Shown piece after piece: positions 22,497-30,352 of a stretch of DNA of 39,832 nucleotides; the stretch's first letter is position 1, and every line of letters begins with the position of its first letter. The notes under the pieces are model-generated. The model was not told where the DNA came from and made no database searches. It saw only the letters and a program-made list of their open reading frames with translations. Source of the DNA: Streptomyces bambusae (GTDB lineage: Bacteria; Actinomycetota; Actinomycetes; Streptomycetales; Streptomycetaceae); NCBI RefSeq assembly GCF_020532645.1, contig NZ_JAJAUZ010000064.1:1-39832 (forward strand), in the 5' to 3' direction. Made by a program: the position numbers and the translations under genes.

Positions 22497-23801
22497 CTAG
22501 ACGTCCTGGCTGAAGGGGCTGGCGAGCATGGTCTGGCGTTCGCTCGCGATCAGGTCGGGCGGCGGGTTGGTGATGTTCGCCGTGCCGTTGCCGGTCATCA
22601 GCCGGTCGTTGTCGTCGACGTGCCGCAGCCCCAGGACGTGCCCGACCTCGTGGCCGAGGGTCCACTGCGTGGCGCCCTGGGCGACGACGGCTCCCGGCCG
22701 GCCGGCGGGGTGCGCGGCGCAGCCGTTGAACGGCGGGTTGGTGGACCGGACGAAGTACACGACCACGTCGTTCGCGCCGGCGTTGTTGCGGTTGCCGAAC
22801 AGCTGGTTCTGTTCGGCGGTGGTCTGGCCGAGGCGGCACTCGCCGACGTCGACGTCGTCGAGGGCCGGCAGGTTCAGGTTCTCGGTCGAGGCGAGGGTGA
22901 CGGCGATGCCGGCGTTCGCGTAGACGTCGCGCATGCGCTGGACGGCGGTGGCGACGGGCACGTTCGGCGCGGTGAGGATCTTGGCGTGCAGCCGGACCGT
23001 CGGGACGAGGTCCCACCAGCGGTGCCACATGGCGCTGTCGGTGCCACCGGCGAAGACGTCGATGCGGTTGTCGTCCCAGGAGACGGCGGCGGGGGCGGTG
23101 GTGAGGGTGCCGCCGAGGCTCTCCCAGCCCGACCAGCCGTTGTCGAACCACTTGTGCCACAGCGCCGAATCGCCGCCGGTGGCGAAGACGTCGAGCCGGC
23201 CGCTGCGCCAGCTGGCCGCGGTGGGGGCGGACGTGAGGAAGCCGCCGAGGCTCTCCCAGCCGGACCAGCCGTTGTCGAACCACTTGTGCCACAGCGCCGA
23301 GTCGCTGCCGGTGGCGAAGACGTCGATGCGGCCGGAGGCCCAGGAGACGGCGGTGGGGGCGGAGGTGAGGACCCCGCCCAGCCGCTCCCAGCCGGACCAG
23401 CCGTTGTCGAACCACTTGTGCCACAGCGCCGCGTCGGTGCCGCGGACGAACACGTCGAGCCGGCCGTTGTTCCAGCTCGCGGCGGCGGGGGCGGACGTGA
23501 GCACGCCGCCGAGGCTCTCCCAGCCCGACCACCCGTTGTCGAACCACTTGTGCCACAGCGCCGAGTCCGTGCCGCGGACGAACACGTCGATGCGGCCGGA
23601 GGCCCAGGAGACGGCGGCCGGTTCGGAGGTCAGCACTCCGCCCAGGCTCTCCCAGCCCGACCAGCCGTTGTCGAACCACTTGTGCCACAGGGCGGAATCG
23701 GTGCCGCGGACGAAGGTGTCGAGCCGTCCGCGCGACCAGGACGACACCCCCGGTCCGCTCGTCAGTGTTCCCCCGAGGCTTTCCCAACCGAGCCAGGTCA
23801 T
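22497..23801 (-). CDS. PLL/DUF346-type beta-propeller lectin fused to a metzincin-like metalloprotease
   Basis: This 434-residue protein has about 275 N-terminal residues made of tandem 44-residue blades. The unit is WHKWFDNGWSGWESLGG followed by about 27 residues ending in R-x-DVF-x-x-G-TDSAL, as in Photorhabdus PLL fucose lectins and Pfam DUF346 repeats. The C-terminal 155 residues carry the zinc motif HEVGHVLGLRH (His384, Glu385, His388, His394) with a Met-turn at Met402 (RLMTGNG) and two Cys that could pair. No signal peptide or membrane segment is seen at the N-terminus (MTWLGWESLGGTL). The ATG at 23801 has AAGGGAG upstream. The likely role is a glycan-targeted protease; the export route is unknown. 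It is coupled to the HEAT/MPGE gene. Confidence 0.9.
   Translation of the reverse strand: MTWLGWESLGGTLTSGPGVSSWSRGRLDTFVRGTDSALWHKWFDNGWSGWESLGGVLTSEPAAVSWASGRIDVFVRGTDSALWHKWFDNGWSGWESLGGVLTSAPAAASWNNGRLDVFVRGTDAALWHKWFDNGWSGWERLGGVLTSAPTAVSWASGRIDVFATGSDSALWHKWFDNGWSGWESLGGFLTSAPTAASWRSGRLDVFATGGDSALWHKWFDNGWSGWESLGGTLTTAPAAVSWDDNRIDVFAGGTDSAMWHRWWDLVPTVRLHAKILTAPNVPVATAVQRMRDVYANAGIAVTLASTENLNLPALDDVDVGECRLGQTTAEQNQLFGNRNNAGANDVVVYFVRSTNPPFNGCAAHPAGRPGAVVAQGATQWTLGHEVGHVLGLRHVDDNDRLMTGNGTANITNPPPDLIASERQTMLASPFSQDV
23140..23801. repeat. In-gene tandem repeat of exactly 132 bp
   Basis: The marker TTGTCGAACCACTTGTGCCA starts at 23140, 23272, 23404, 23536 and 23668, an exact 132-bp period equal to 44 codons. 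A diverged copy lies at the gene's 5' end and another is truncated at the protease junction. The copies encode the lectin blades. Confidence 0.95.
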
Positions 23802-23874
23802 CGCGCTCCCTTCCGCCGCGCAGTGTCCCCGGGCGCCGGGAGTCCGAAACGGGGGTGAACCGGTCGGGGGCGGG

Positions 23875-24369
23875 TCAGTGGGCCGGTTGGCCGTTCTCCA
23901 GCTCGGCGGTGCCGGCCCCGCTCTCCAGTACGTCGTACGCCGAGGCGATCCGGGTGGCCAGCTGGGCGGGGAGGTAGTCGGCGAGCTCGGCGCGCGGGAC
24001 GAGGCGCCAGGACAGCAGCTCCTCCTCCTGGAGGGTGATCGAGGCGAACTGGCCGGCGTTCAGCACCCCGCCGTCGTAGACGTACGCGACGAGCGGCGGA
24101 CGGTCGGCGCCGGGCACCCAGTCCACGGCCAGCAGCCGGCCCAGCGGCAGGTCCAGCCCGATCTCCTCGGCGCTCTCGCGGCGGGCGGCCTGCCGGGGCG
24201 TCTCGTCGCCGTCGGACTCGACGGTGCCGCCGGGCAGCGCCCAGCCTGCCCGGTAGTTGGGCTCGACGAGCAGCACGCGCCCCTCGTCGTCGCGGTAGAG
24301 GGCGGCGGCCCCGGCCAGCACCCGGGGCAGGCTCGCGATGTACGCGGTGTAGTCCTCAGAGGTCGTCAC
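23875..24369 (-). CDS. Nudix hydrolase
   Basis: This 164-residue protein has a Nudix box, GTVESDGDETPRQAARRE then SAEEIGL, that differs from the canonical G-x5-E-x7-RE-U-x-EE-x-G-U. There are seven residues, not five, between the Gly and the first Glu, and Ser replaces the hydrophobic U. The RE and EE metal ligands are kept. It starts with GTG at 24369, overlapping the upstream ADP-ribosylglycohydrolase by 14 bases. That neighbour suggests ADP-ribose or a related nucleotide sugar as substrate (ADP-ribose to AMP plus ribose-5-phosphate), but nothing in the sequence alone proves it. Confidence 0.9.
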   Translation of the reverse strand: MTTSEDYTAYIASLPRVLAGAAALYRDDEGRVLLVEPNYRAGWALPGGTVESDGDETPRQAARRESAEEIGLDLPLGRLLAVDWVPGADRPPLVAYVYDGGVLNAGQFASITLQEEELLSWRLVPRAELADYLPAQLATRIASAYDVLESGAGTAELENGQPAH

Positions 24370-25504
24370 GTCGGCACAGCCTAGGGGGTGCTTCCGCCGC
24401 CAGGAGGACCGTACGGGCGGCCAGTTGGCGGATGGAGGCGCCGTCGAAACCGGCGACGGCGCTGCGGACCCGGTCGGCGAGGGGGCCGGTCCACTGGCCG
24501 GGGATGCGGGAGGCGCCGCACAGGACGCCGGCGACGGAACCGGCGGTGGCGCCGTTGGAGTCGGTGTCGAGGCCGGCGCGGACGGTGAGTTCCAGAGTGC
24601 GGGTGAAGTCGCCCTCGCCGTACAGGAGCCCGGCGGTGATCACTCCGGCGTTGGGGACGGCGTGGATCCAGCCGAGGCCGGCGCTCTCCTCCTCCAGTTC
24701 GGCGAGGGTGCCCTCCCAGCCGATGCCCGCCTCGTACCGGGAGACCACCCGGCGGACCGTGCGGGCGAGCCGGCTGCCGCCGGGGATGCGGGACAGACCC
24801 GCCTCGACGGCGTCGCGCGGGCCGGCGGCGGTGAAGGCGGCGGCGATGGTCGCGGCGGCCCACATCGCGGCGTACACCCCGTTGCCGGTGTGGGAGAGCA
24901 CGGCGTCGCGGCGGGCCAGGGCGGCGGCGCGGCGCGGGTCGCCGGGCGAGGTCCAGCCGTAGACGTCGGCCCGGATGAGGGCGCCGATCCATTCCTGGTA
25001 CGGGTTGTCGTAGGTGGCGGTCAGGGGCGGGCGCAGACCGTTGGCGAGGTTGCGGTAGGCGACGCGTTCGGCGGTGAACGTCTGCAGGTAGGGCAGGCCG
25101 AGCAGCCAGTTCTCGCCGGCCTGCTCGGTGGTGAACTGCGGGCCGTGGGTTTCCAGCAGCCGCAGGGCGAGCAGCGACCAGTCCACGTCGTCGTCCCGGC
25201 AGCTGCCGTGCACGGCGCCGCGCACGCACTGCGGCCACTCGGGGCGCAGCTGGAACTCGCCGGGTGCGGGCGGCGGGTCGAGGGCGGCCGGCGGGGGCAG
25301 GTAGCCGGTGAGCGGGAGGGCGCCGGCCCGCCGCAGGTAGGCGTCGATGCGGCTGCGGGTCCAGTGCTCGCCCTGCTCGACGGGCTTGCCGAGCATGTTC
25401 CCGGCGATCCGGCCGAGCCAGCCGCCGAGAATCCGGTCGGCGAGCGTACCGGGGGCGGGGGATCCGGCGGCGGGGGTGCCGTCGTCGTCGGGGCGGCCGG
25501 TCAT
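24356..25504 (-). CDS. ADP-ribosylglycohydrolase family protein (DraG-like)
   Basis: This 382-residue protein has the two metal-binding regions of the family. The N-terminal one is GSCRDDDVDWSLLALRLLE and the C-terminal one is AGLDTDSNGATAGSVAGVL, with the D-T-D that binds the magnesium or manganese pair. GRIAGNMLGKPVE near the start is also characteristic. It removes ADP-ribose from proteins or small molecules, although some members act on other N-glycosides, so a nucleoside or betaine-related substrate is possible. The ATG at 25504 overlaps the BCCT transporter stop (ATGA), and its own stop overlaps the Nudix start. Confidence 0.92.
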   Translation of the reverse strand: MTGRPDDDGTPAAGSPAPGTLADRILGGWLGRIAGNMLGKPVEQGEHWTRSRIDAYLRRAGALPLTGYLPPPAALDPPPAPGEFQLRPEWPQCVRGAVHGSCRDDDVDWSLLALRLLETHGPQFTTEQAGENWLLGLPYLQTFTAERVAYRNLANGLRPPLTATYDNPYQEWIGALIRADVYGWTSPGDPRRAAALARRDAVLSHTGNGVYAAMWAAATIAAAFTAAGPRDAVEAGLSRIPGGSRLARTVRRVVSRYEAGIGWEGTLAELEEESAGLGWIHAVPNAGVITAGLLYGEGDFTRTLELTVRAGLDTDSNGATAGSVAGVLCGASRIPGQWTGPLADRVRSAVAGFDGASIRQLAARTVLLAAEAPPRLCRRDDL

Positions 25505-27231
25505 GCGCTCGGGGTTCCGCCCGCGTCGTCGCGGTCGCGGCGGGCTTCGGCGGCCCGGCGCAGGCGGGGGTGGCGGGGCGCCCTGTGCTCGGTGACGGCT
25601 TCGCCGACCATGGCGCGGACCGCGTCGCGCAGCCCGTGCAGGGGGTGGTGGCGGGCGGGCCCGGCACCCGGGTCGGCCCGCAGTTCCGTGACGAGCGCCC
25701 AGCACAGCGCCAGCATGACGACCACGAAGGGCAGGGCGACCAGGATGGTGGCGGTCTGGAGGGACTTGAGCCCGCCGGCGACGAGCAGCACGGCGGCGAC
25801 GGCGGCCATGAGCACGCCCCAGGTGACCACCAGCCAGGTCGGCGGGTGCAGGGAGCCGCGGCTGGTGAGCGAGCCCATGACCAGGGATGCGGAGTCGGCG
25901 CTGGTCACGAAGTAGGTCATGACGAGGACCATCGCGACCCACGAGGTGGCGGTGCCGAGCGGCAGCGCGTCGAGCATCGCGAAGAGGGAGGCCTCGGCGC
26001 CGTCCTTGACCTTGGCGGCGAGGTCGGCGGCGCCGGTGGAGTCGAGGCGGATCGCGGTGCCGCCCATCACGCAGAACCAGACGACGGTGGCGCCGCTGGG
26101 CACCAGCAGGACGCCGATGAGGAACTCGCGGATGGTCCGGCCGCGGGAGATCCGGGCGATGAAGGTGCCGACGAACGGCGCCCAGGACAGCCACCACGCC
26201 CAGTAGAAGATCGTCCAGGCGCCGAGCCAGGCGGGGTCGGTGAAGGCCCCGGTGCGGCTGGCCATGGGGATCAGCTCGTGCAGGTAGCCGCCGATGCTCG
26301 CGGGGATGACGTCGAGCACGTAGACCGTCGGGCCGAGGACGAAGACGAAGAGCATCAGGGCGGCGGCGAGGAAGATGTTGATCGTCGACAGCCATTTGAC
26401 GCCCTTGTGCAGACCGGAGAAGGCGGAGAGCACGAAGGCGGCGGAGAGCGCGCCGATGATGACGAGCCGGCCGGCGGTGGAGTCCTCGACGCCGGCGGTG
26501 ATGTTCAGGCCCTCGGCGACCTGGAGGGTGCCCAGGCCCAGGCTGGTGGCGGTGCCGAAGACGGTCGCGAACACGGCGAGCAGGTCGATGGCCCGGCCCT
26601 GCCAGCCGTCGGCCCGGCGGGCGCCCAGGAGGGGGACGAACGCGGAGCTGAGGCGGTTGCCGCGGCGCTTGCGGAAGGTGGCGTAGGCCAGGGCGAGGCC
26701 GACGATTCCGTAGATCGCCCAGGGGGTGAGGGTCCAGTGGAAGAAGGAGTACTCCATGGCCGACCGGGCCGCGGCGCCGGTGCCGGGCTCGGCGCCGGTG
26801 GCCGGGGGCGGGCTGAGGTAGTGGGTGAGCGGCTCCCCCACTCCGTAGAACATCAGGCCGATGCCCATGCCGGCGCTGAACATCATGGCGATCCAGGAGC
26901 CGGTGGTGAACTCCGGTTCGGAGTCGTCCGCGCCCAGCCGGATCCGCCCGTACCGGCCGGCGGCGAGGACCACGCACATGACGAGGAACAGGTCGGCGGC
27001 GATCACGAAGAGCCAGGCGAAGTTGTCGAGGACCCACTTCAGGGCGGTGCTCGACGCCGAGTCGAAGGACTCCTTGCCGAGTGCGGCCCAGGCGACCACG
27101 GCCAGCACCACCGCGATCCCGGTCGCGACCACCGCCCGGTCGGGCGGGCTGTCGGCGGCGGGGGCTCCGGCGCCGCCGGGGCCGGGGGCCGGGGCGGAGC
27201 CGGAAGGCTGGTCCAGTGATTCCGTCGTCAT
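25501..27231 (-). CDS. BCCT family betaine/choline/carnitine transporter
   Basis: This 576-residue membrane protein has about 12 hydrophobic segments. The family motifs are GMGIGLMFYGVGEPLTHY and, in the substrate region, FYWAWWLSWAPFVGTFIARI then SRGRTIREF. GMGIG fits the sodium-dependent glycine-betaine subgroup better than the proton-linked choline group. The N-terminus is a Pro/Gly/Ala-rich cytosolic tail. The C-terminal 55 residues are Arg- and Ala-rich, like osmosensing tails of BCCT carriers. It is first in the overlapping operon with the glycohydrolase and Nudix genes, and diverges from the glycerate kinase across 142 bp. Confidence 0.95.
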   Translation of the reverse strand: MTTESLDQPSGSAPAPGPGGAGAPAADSPPDRAVVATGIAVVLAVVAWAALGKESFDSASSTALKWVLDNFAWLFVIAADLFLVMCVVLAAGRYGRIRLGADDSEPEFTTGSWIAMMFSAGMGIGLMFYGVGEPLTHYLSPPPATGAEPGTGAAARSAMEYSFFHWTLTPWAIYGIVGLALAYATFRKRRGNRLSSAFVPLLGARRADGWQGRAIDLLAVFATVFGTATSLGLGTLQVAEGLNITAGVEDSTAGRLVIIGALSAAFVLSAFSGLHKGVKWLSTINIFLAAALMLFVFVLGPTVYVLDVIPASIGGYLHELIPMASRTGAFTDPAWLGAWTIFYWAWWLSWAPFVGTFIARISRGRTIREFLIGVLLVPSGATVVWFCVMGGTAIRLDSTGAADLAAKVKDGAEASLFAMLDALPLGTATSWVAMVLVMTYFVTSADSASLVMGSLTSRGSLHPPTWLVVTWGVLMAAVAAVLLVAGGLKSLQTATILVALPFVVVMLALCWALVTELRADPGAGPARHHPLHGLRDAVRAMVGEAVTEHRAPRHPRLRRAAEARRDRDDAGGTPSA

Positions 27232-27309
27232 GCCGCCCCACTATGAGGGTGAATATCAGGATTTTCCGGCGTGGCGCGCCGGGTGTGATCCAGGGCACCC
27301 ATGGGCATA

Positions 27310-27321
27310 GGAGGATCCTCC
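27310..27321. promoter_or_regulatory. Perfect 12-bp palindrome in the divergent BCCT / glycerate-kinase intergenic region
   Basis: GGAGGATCCTCC is its own reverse complement and lies about midway between two divergent start codons, 52 bp from the glycerate kinase GTG. It is a candidate operator. I could not assign clear -35/-10 boxes for either direction. Confidence 0.35.
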
Positions 27322-27373
27322 GGATAGGCTCGGGGTGGCGCGACTGCACGTTCGATAGCAAGGGATCAGCAAG

Positions 27374-28525
27374 GTGACGGACGGAGCAGTAACTGAGGCC
27401 GCGCGCGTACTCATCGCCGCGGACAAATTCAAGGGCTCGCTCACGGCCGTGCAGGTCGCGGAGCGGGTGACGGCCGGGCTGAAGGCCGCCGTACCCGGGG
27501 TGGAGGTGGAGACCCTCCCCGTGGCGGACGGCGGGGACGGCACCGTCGCCGCCGCCGTGGCGGCCGGCTTCGAGCGCCGGGAGGTACGGGTCACCGGCCC
27601 GCTCGGCGAGCAGGTCACGGCCGCGTTCGCACTGCGCGACGGCACCGCGGTGGTGGAGATGGCGGAGGCCTCCGGGCTCCAGCTGCTCCCCCAGGGCGTC
27701 TTCGCTCCGCTGACCGCGACCACGTACGGCTCGGGCGAGCTGCTGCGGGCGGCACTGGACGCGGGTGCCACGACGATCGTGTTCGGGGTCGGCGGCAGCG
27801 CCACCACCGACGGCGGCGCGGGCATGCTGGCGGCGCTGGGCGCGGTCTTCCTGGACGCCGACGGCGAGCCGGTGGCACCGGGCGGCGGTCCCCTCGCCGG
27901 CCTGGCCTCCGCGGACCTGTCCGGCCTCGACCCGCGTTTCGCCGAGGTCGAGCTGGTGCTGGCGAGCGACGTCGACAACCCGCTGACCGGCCCCAAGGGC
28001 GCGCCGGCGGTGTACGGCCCGCAGAAGGGCGCCACGCCCGAGGACGTGGCGGCGCTCGATGCGGCGCTCGCGCACTACGCGACCGTGCTGGAGAAGGCGA
28101 TCGGGCCGAAGGCCGCGGAGTGCGCGGTCGCGCCGGGTGCCGGTGGTGCGGGCGGGATCGGGTACGGCGCGCTGGTCGGGCTGGGTGCGAGCTTCCGGCC
28201 GGGCATCGAGCTGATGCTCGACGTGCTGGGGTTCGCGCCGGCGCTGGAGCGAGCGACGCTGGTCATCACCGGCGAGGGCTCGCTCGACGAGCAGACGCTG
28301 CACGGGAAGGCGCCGGCCGGTGTGGCGGCGGCGGCCCGGGCTGCCGGCAAGGAGGTCGTGGCGGTCTGCGGCCGGCTGGCCCTGCCGCAGTCCGCGCTCC
28401 AGGAGGCCGGGATCCGGCGGGCCTACCCGCTCACGGAGATCGAGCCGGACACGGCGAAGTGCATCGCGAACGCGGGGCCGCTGCTGGAGCAGGTCGCGCG
28501 CAACATCGCGGCCGACGTGCTCTGA
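27374..28525 (+). CDS. Glycerate kinase (GarK/GlxK family)
   Basis: This 383-residue protein phosphorylates D-glycerate with ATP, giving 2- or 3-phosphoglycerate. Family marks are IAADKFKGSLTAVQVAE near the N-terminus, PVADGGDGTVAA, VFGVGGSATTDGGAGML, ASDVDNPLTGPKGAPAVYGPQKG and ITGEGSLDEQTLHGKAP. It starts with GTG at 27374, with AAGGGA 9 bases upstream. It stands alone, with a T-tract terminator after it. It could use glycerate arising from glyoxylate, a product of the ethylmalonyl-CoA pathway in this window; that link is an inference. Confidence 0.96.
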   Translation: MTDGAVTEAARVLIAADKFKGSLTAVQVAERVTAGLKAAVPGVEVETLPVADGGDGTVAAAVAAGFERREVRVTGPLGEQVTAAFALRDGTAVVEMAEASGLQLLPQGVFAPLTATTYGSGELLRAALDAGATTIVFGVGGSATTDGGAGMLAALGAVFLDADGEPVAPGGGPLAGLASADLSGLDPRFAEVELVLASDVDNPLTGPKGAPAVYGPQKGATPEDVAALDAALAHYATVLEKAIGPKAAECAVAPGAGGAGGIGYGALVGLGASFRPGIELMLDVLGFAPALERATLVITGEGSLDEQTLHGKAPAGVAAAARAAGKEVVAVCGRLALPQSALQEAGIRRAYPLTEIEPDTAKCIANAGPLLEQVARNIAADVL

Positions 28526-28536
28526 GCTGGTGCGAG

Positions 28537-28569
28537 AACCCCTGCCCGGGCTGCCGGGCGGGGGTTTTT
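28537..28569 (+). terminator. Rho-independent terminator after the glycerate kinase gene
   Basis: AACCCC-T-GCCCGG pairs with CCGGGC-G-GGGGTT (13 bp, one T-G wobble, loop GCTG), followed by TTT. It lies 11 bp past the stop and is one of the few T-tract terminators in the window. Confidence 0.9.
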
Positions 28570-28576
28570 GCGTCTT

Positions 28577-28700
28577 CCGGGCGGGGCGGGCTGCCCCTTC
28601 GGGCGGGCCGGGCCGTCGGAGCCGGGCTGCCCCTTCGGGCCGGGGCGGGGCGTCGGGACTTGAGGCGCCCCGTGTCCGGGTATGTGGTCCTCGGGACCAC
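28577..28700. repeat. Tandem GGGCTGCCCCTTCGGGC repeats and a small hairpin
   Basis: Two copies of GGGCTGCCCCTTCGGGC, about 35 bp apart, lie in 28587-28642 and each can fold on GCCC/GGGC. GTGGTCC-TCG-GGACCAC (28684-28700) is a further perfect 7-bp hairpin just before the small membrane-protein gene. Confidence 0.5.
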
Positions 28701-28727
28701 GGCGGCCTGGGCTGGTGAGGGGCGGCG

Positions 28728-28844
28728 ATGAGTGTGCTCGGTTGGATCGGAGTGGGGCTGGGGGCGTGGTGCGCGCTGTCCGTACTGGCCGCCGCGCTGT
28801 ACGCGTACGGCCGTACCCGCCACGACGGCCCCGAGCGGCCCTGA
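28728..28844 (+). CDS. 38-residue small single-pass membrane protein
   Basis: ATG at 28728 has GAGGGG about 6 bases upstream. The product starts MSVLGWIGVGLGAWCALSV, continues with a hydrophobic run to about residue 27, and ends in a charged tail (YGRTRHDGPERP), predicting one N-out/C-in transmembrane helix. It is preceded by the 7-bp hairpin at 28684-28700 and followed by an intergenic repeat. Its function is unknown. The good start site, single helix and stop argue for a real small gene, but conservation is unchecked. Confidence 0.55.
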   Translation: MSVLGWIGVGLGAWCALSVLAAALYAYGRTRHDGPERP

Positions 28845-28867
28845 CTTCGCACGGCGCGGCTCGAAGA

Positions 28868-28957
28868 TCGGGGCTCCGCCCCGGACCCCGGTCCTCAGAC
28901 CCGCCCAGCCCCAGGGGGCTGGGAGGTACCCCCTGGACGGGCTGGATCTTCCCCGCC
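28868..28957. repeat. Intergenic repeat with GGGGCTCCGCCCC hairpin
   Basis: The sequence reads GGGGCTCCGCCCCGGACCCCGGTCCTCAGACC, followed by the inverted repeat CAGCCCC-AGG-GGGCTG and CCCCCTGGACGGGCTGG. It is the same family as at 19,599-19,652. It sits before the 3' end of the minus-strand MBL gene and may act as a terminator. Confidence 0.5.
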
Positions 28958-28976
28958 GGGCACCGGGCCCACGGAG

Positions 28977-30335
28977 TCAGAGGAGGGCGGAGACGCCGCC
29001 GGGGGTGAGGGCCGTCACGGGAAGCCCGGCCCGGTGGAGCAGGCTGGCGGCGATCATCGCCCGGCGCCCCGTTCCGCAGACGGTCCAGATCTCACGGTCG
29101 CGGGGCAGCGCCCCGAGGCGACGCGGCAGGTCGGGCAGCGGAACGTGCACGGTCCCCGGTACGCCCCCTTCCGGCCGCGTCGGCCGGACGTCGAGCACCA
29201 GCCGCCCGTCGAGCCGCCCCGCCAGCGAAGCCGCCGGCGCCGTCCGGAAGGACCGCAGCAACCGCCCCGCCGCCACCCACGCCCCGACACCCCCCGCCAG
29301 CCACCCGGCCACGTCCTCGTACCCGATCCGCAGCAGCTGCCGCACCGCCTCCCGCGCCGCGGCCGCCTCCGGTTCCGGCACCACCAGCACCAGCCGCGCC
29401 CCGAACGGCACCACCTCCGCCACCAGCCCCGCGAACCGCTCGTCCAGCTCCTCGCACACCGCCCCCGGCAGGTGCCCGGCGGCGAACGCCACCCGGTCCC
29501 GCCCGTCGACGATCTGCGCCCCGCCCCCGGCCAGCCCCTCGACCACCACCGGCGTGAGCGGCCGCGGCTCGGGCAGGCCGCCGAGCACCCGCGGCCCGGC
29601 CCGGTTCACCGGCGCCATGTGGTGGTAGTACGCCGGGTACGGCGGCAGCCCGGCCATCCGGCCGTGGACGAACGCCTCCTCGTCCCCGGCGAGCGCCGGA
29701 TTCGTGCGCCGCTCGGCACCGAGGGTGCTGGTCCGCTCCCCGCCGGCCGCCCCGGCCGAACACGAGCTGCCCGCCCCGTGCGTCGGCAGCACCCGCGTCG
29801 CATCGGGCAGCAGCGCGAGCCGCCGCAGCGAACGGAACTGGGCGCGCGCCAGCTCCTCCGTACGGTGCTCGCCGGACAGGTCGGTGCGCCCCGCGGTACC
29901 GACGAGCAGGCTGCCTCCGGTGAACACCGCGACCGGTTCCGGCTCCCTGCCCTCGCCGCCGGCATCGCCGTCGAACAGCAGGTACGACGTGTGCTCCGCG
30001 GTGTGACCCGGCGTCTCCATGGCCCGTACGGTCGCGTCGCCGATCCGGATCTCGTCGTCCTCGGCGAGCCCGAGGTGGTCGAAGGCGTACGGGGCGCGGG
30101 CCGGGCCCGCGATGACCGCGCCGGTCGCCGCGCGGAGCTCCATCGCCCCGGAGACGTAGTCGTTGTGGACGTGCGTCTCCAGCGCGTACCGGATGCGCAC
30201 GCCGCGGGCGGTGCAGGACTCCGCCAGCTCCCAGCTGTCGCGCTGCGGGTCCACCACCGCCGCCTCGTCACCGCTGACCAGGAGGTAGCTGGTGTCGCCG
30301 AGGGAGGCGGTGGTCATGATCTCGATCTCCGTCAC
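28977..30335 (-). CDS. MBL-fold hydrolase with rhodanese domains (persulfide dioxygenase-like)
   Basis: This 452-residue protein has an N-terminal ETHE1-like metallo-beta-lactamase domain with ETHVHNDYVSG (His55, His57, Asp59), METPGHTAEHTSYL and LPTHGAG. Two rhodanese-like domains follow. The middle one (about 265-365) lacks a catalytic Cys. The last (about 375-452) has Cys420 in TVCGTGRRAMIAASLL, so it may be active. Such proteins oxidise glutathione or low-molecular-weight persulfides to sulfite and handle sulfane sulfur. The GTG at 30335 keeps the usual start IEIMTTASLGDTSYLL; an ATG at 30317 has a better ribosome site (CGGAG). The sulfite-oxidase-like gene lies 17 bp upstream, so the two form a sulfur-oxidation operon. 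Confidence 0.9.
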   Translation of the reverse strand: MTEIEIMTTASLGDTSYLLVSGDEAAVVDPQRDSWELAESCTARGVRIRYALETHVHNDYVSGAMELRAATGAVIAGPARAPYAFDHLGLAEDDEIRIGDATVRAMETPGHTAEHTSYLLFDGDAGGEGREPEPVAVFTGGSLLVGTAGRTDLSGEHRTEELARAQFRSLRRLALLPDATRVLPTHGAGSSCSAGAAGGERTSTLGAERRTNPALAGDEEAFVHGRMAGLPPYPAYYHHMAPVNRAGPRVLGGLPEPRPLTPVVVEGLAGGGAQIVDGRDRVAFAAGHLPGAVCEELDERFAGLVAEVVPFGARLVLVVPEPEAAAAREAVRQLLRIGYEDVAGWLAGGVGAWVAAGRLLRSFRTAPAASLAGRLDGRLVLDVRPTRPEGGVPGTVHVPLPDLPRRLGALPRDREIWTVCGTGRRAMIAASLLHRAGLPVTALTPGGVSALL

Positions 30336-30352
30336 CTCGGGTCACCGGTCCT

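Noticed and set aside
23140..23801. CRISPR-like regular spacing
   Set aside because: The 132-bp period is a whole number of codons inside a clear beta-propeller protein.
22497..23801. Signal peptide on the lectin-protease
   Set aside because: The N-terminus MTWLGWESLGGTL is the first lectin blade, and upstream codons give no hydrophobic leader.
24356..28852. A 1498-residue minus-strand open frame
   Set aside because: Only its last 382 residues (glycohydrolase) are protein-like; the rest is the antisense or wrong frame of BCCT and glycerate kinase genes.
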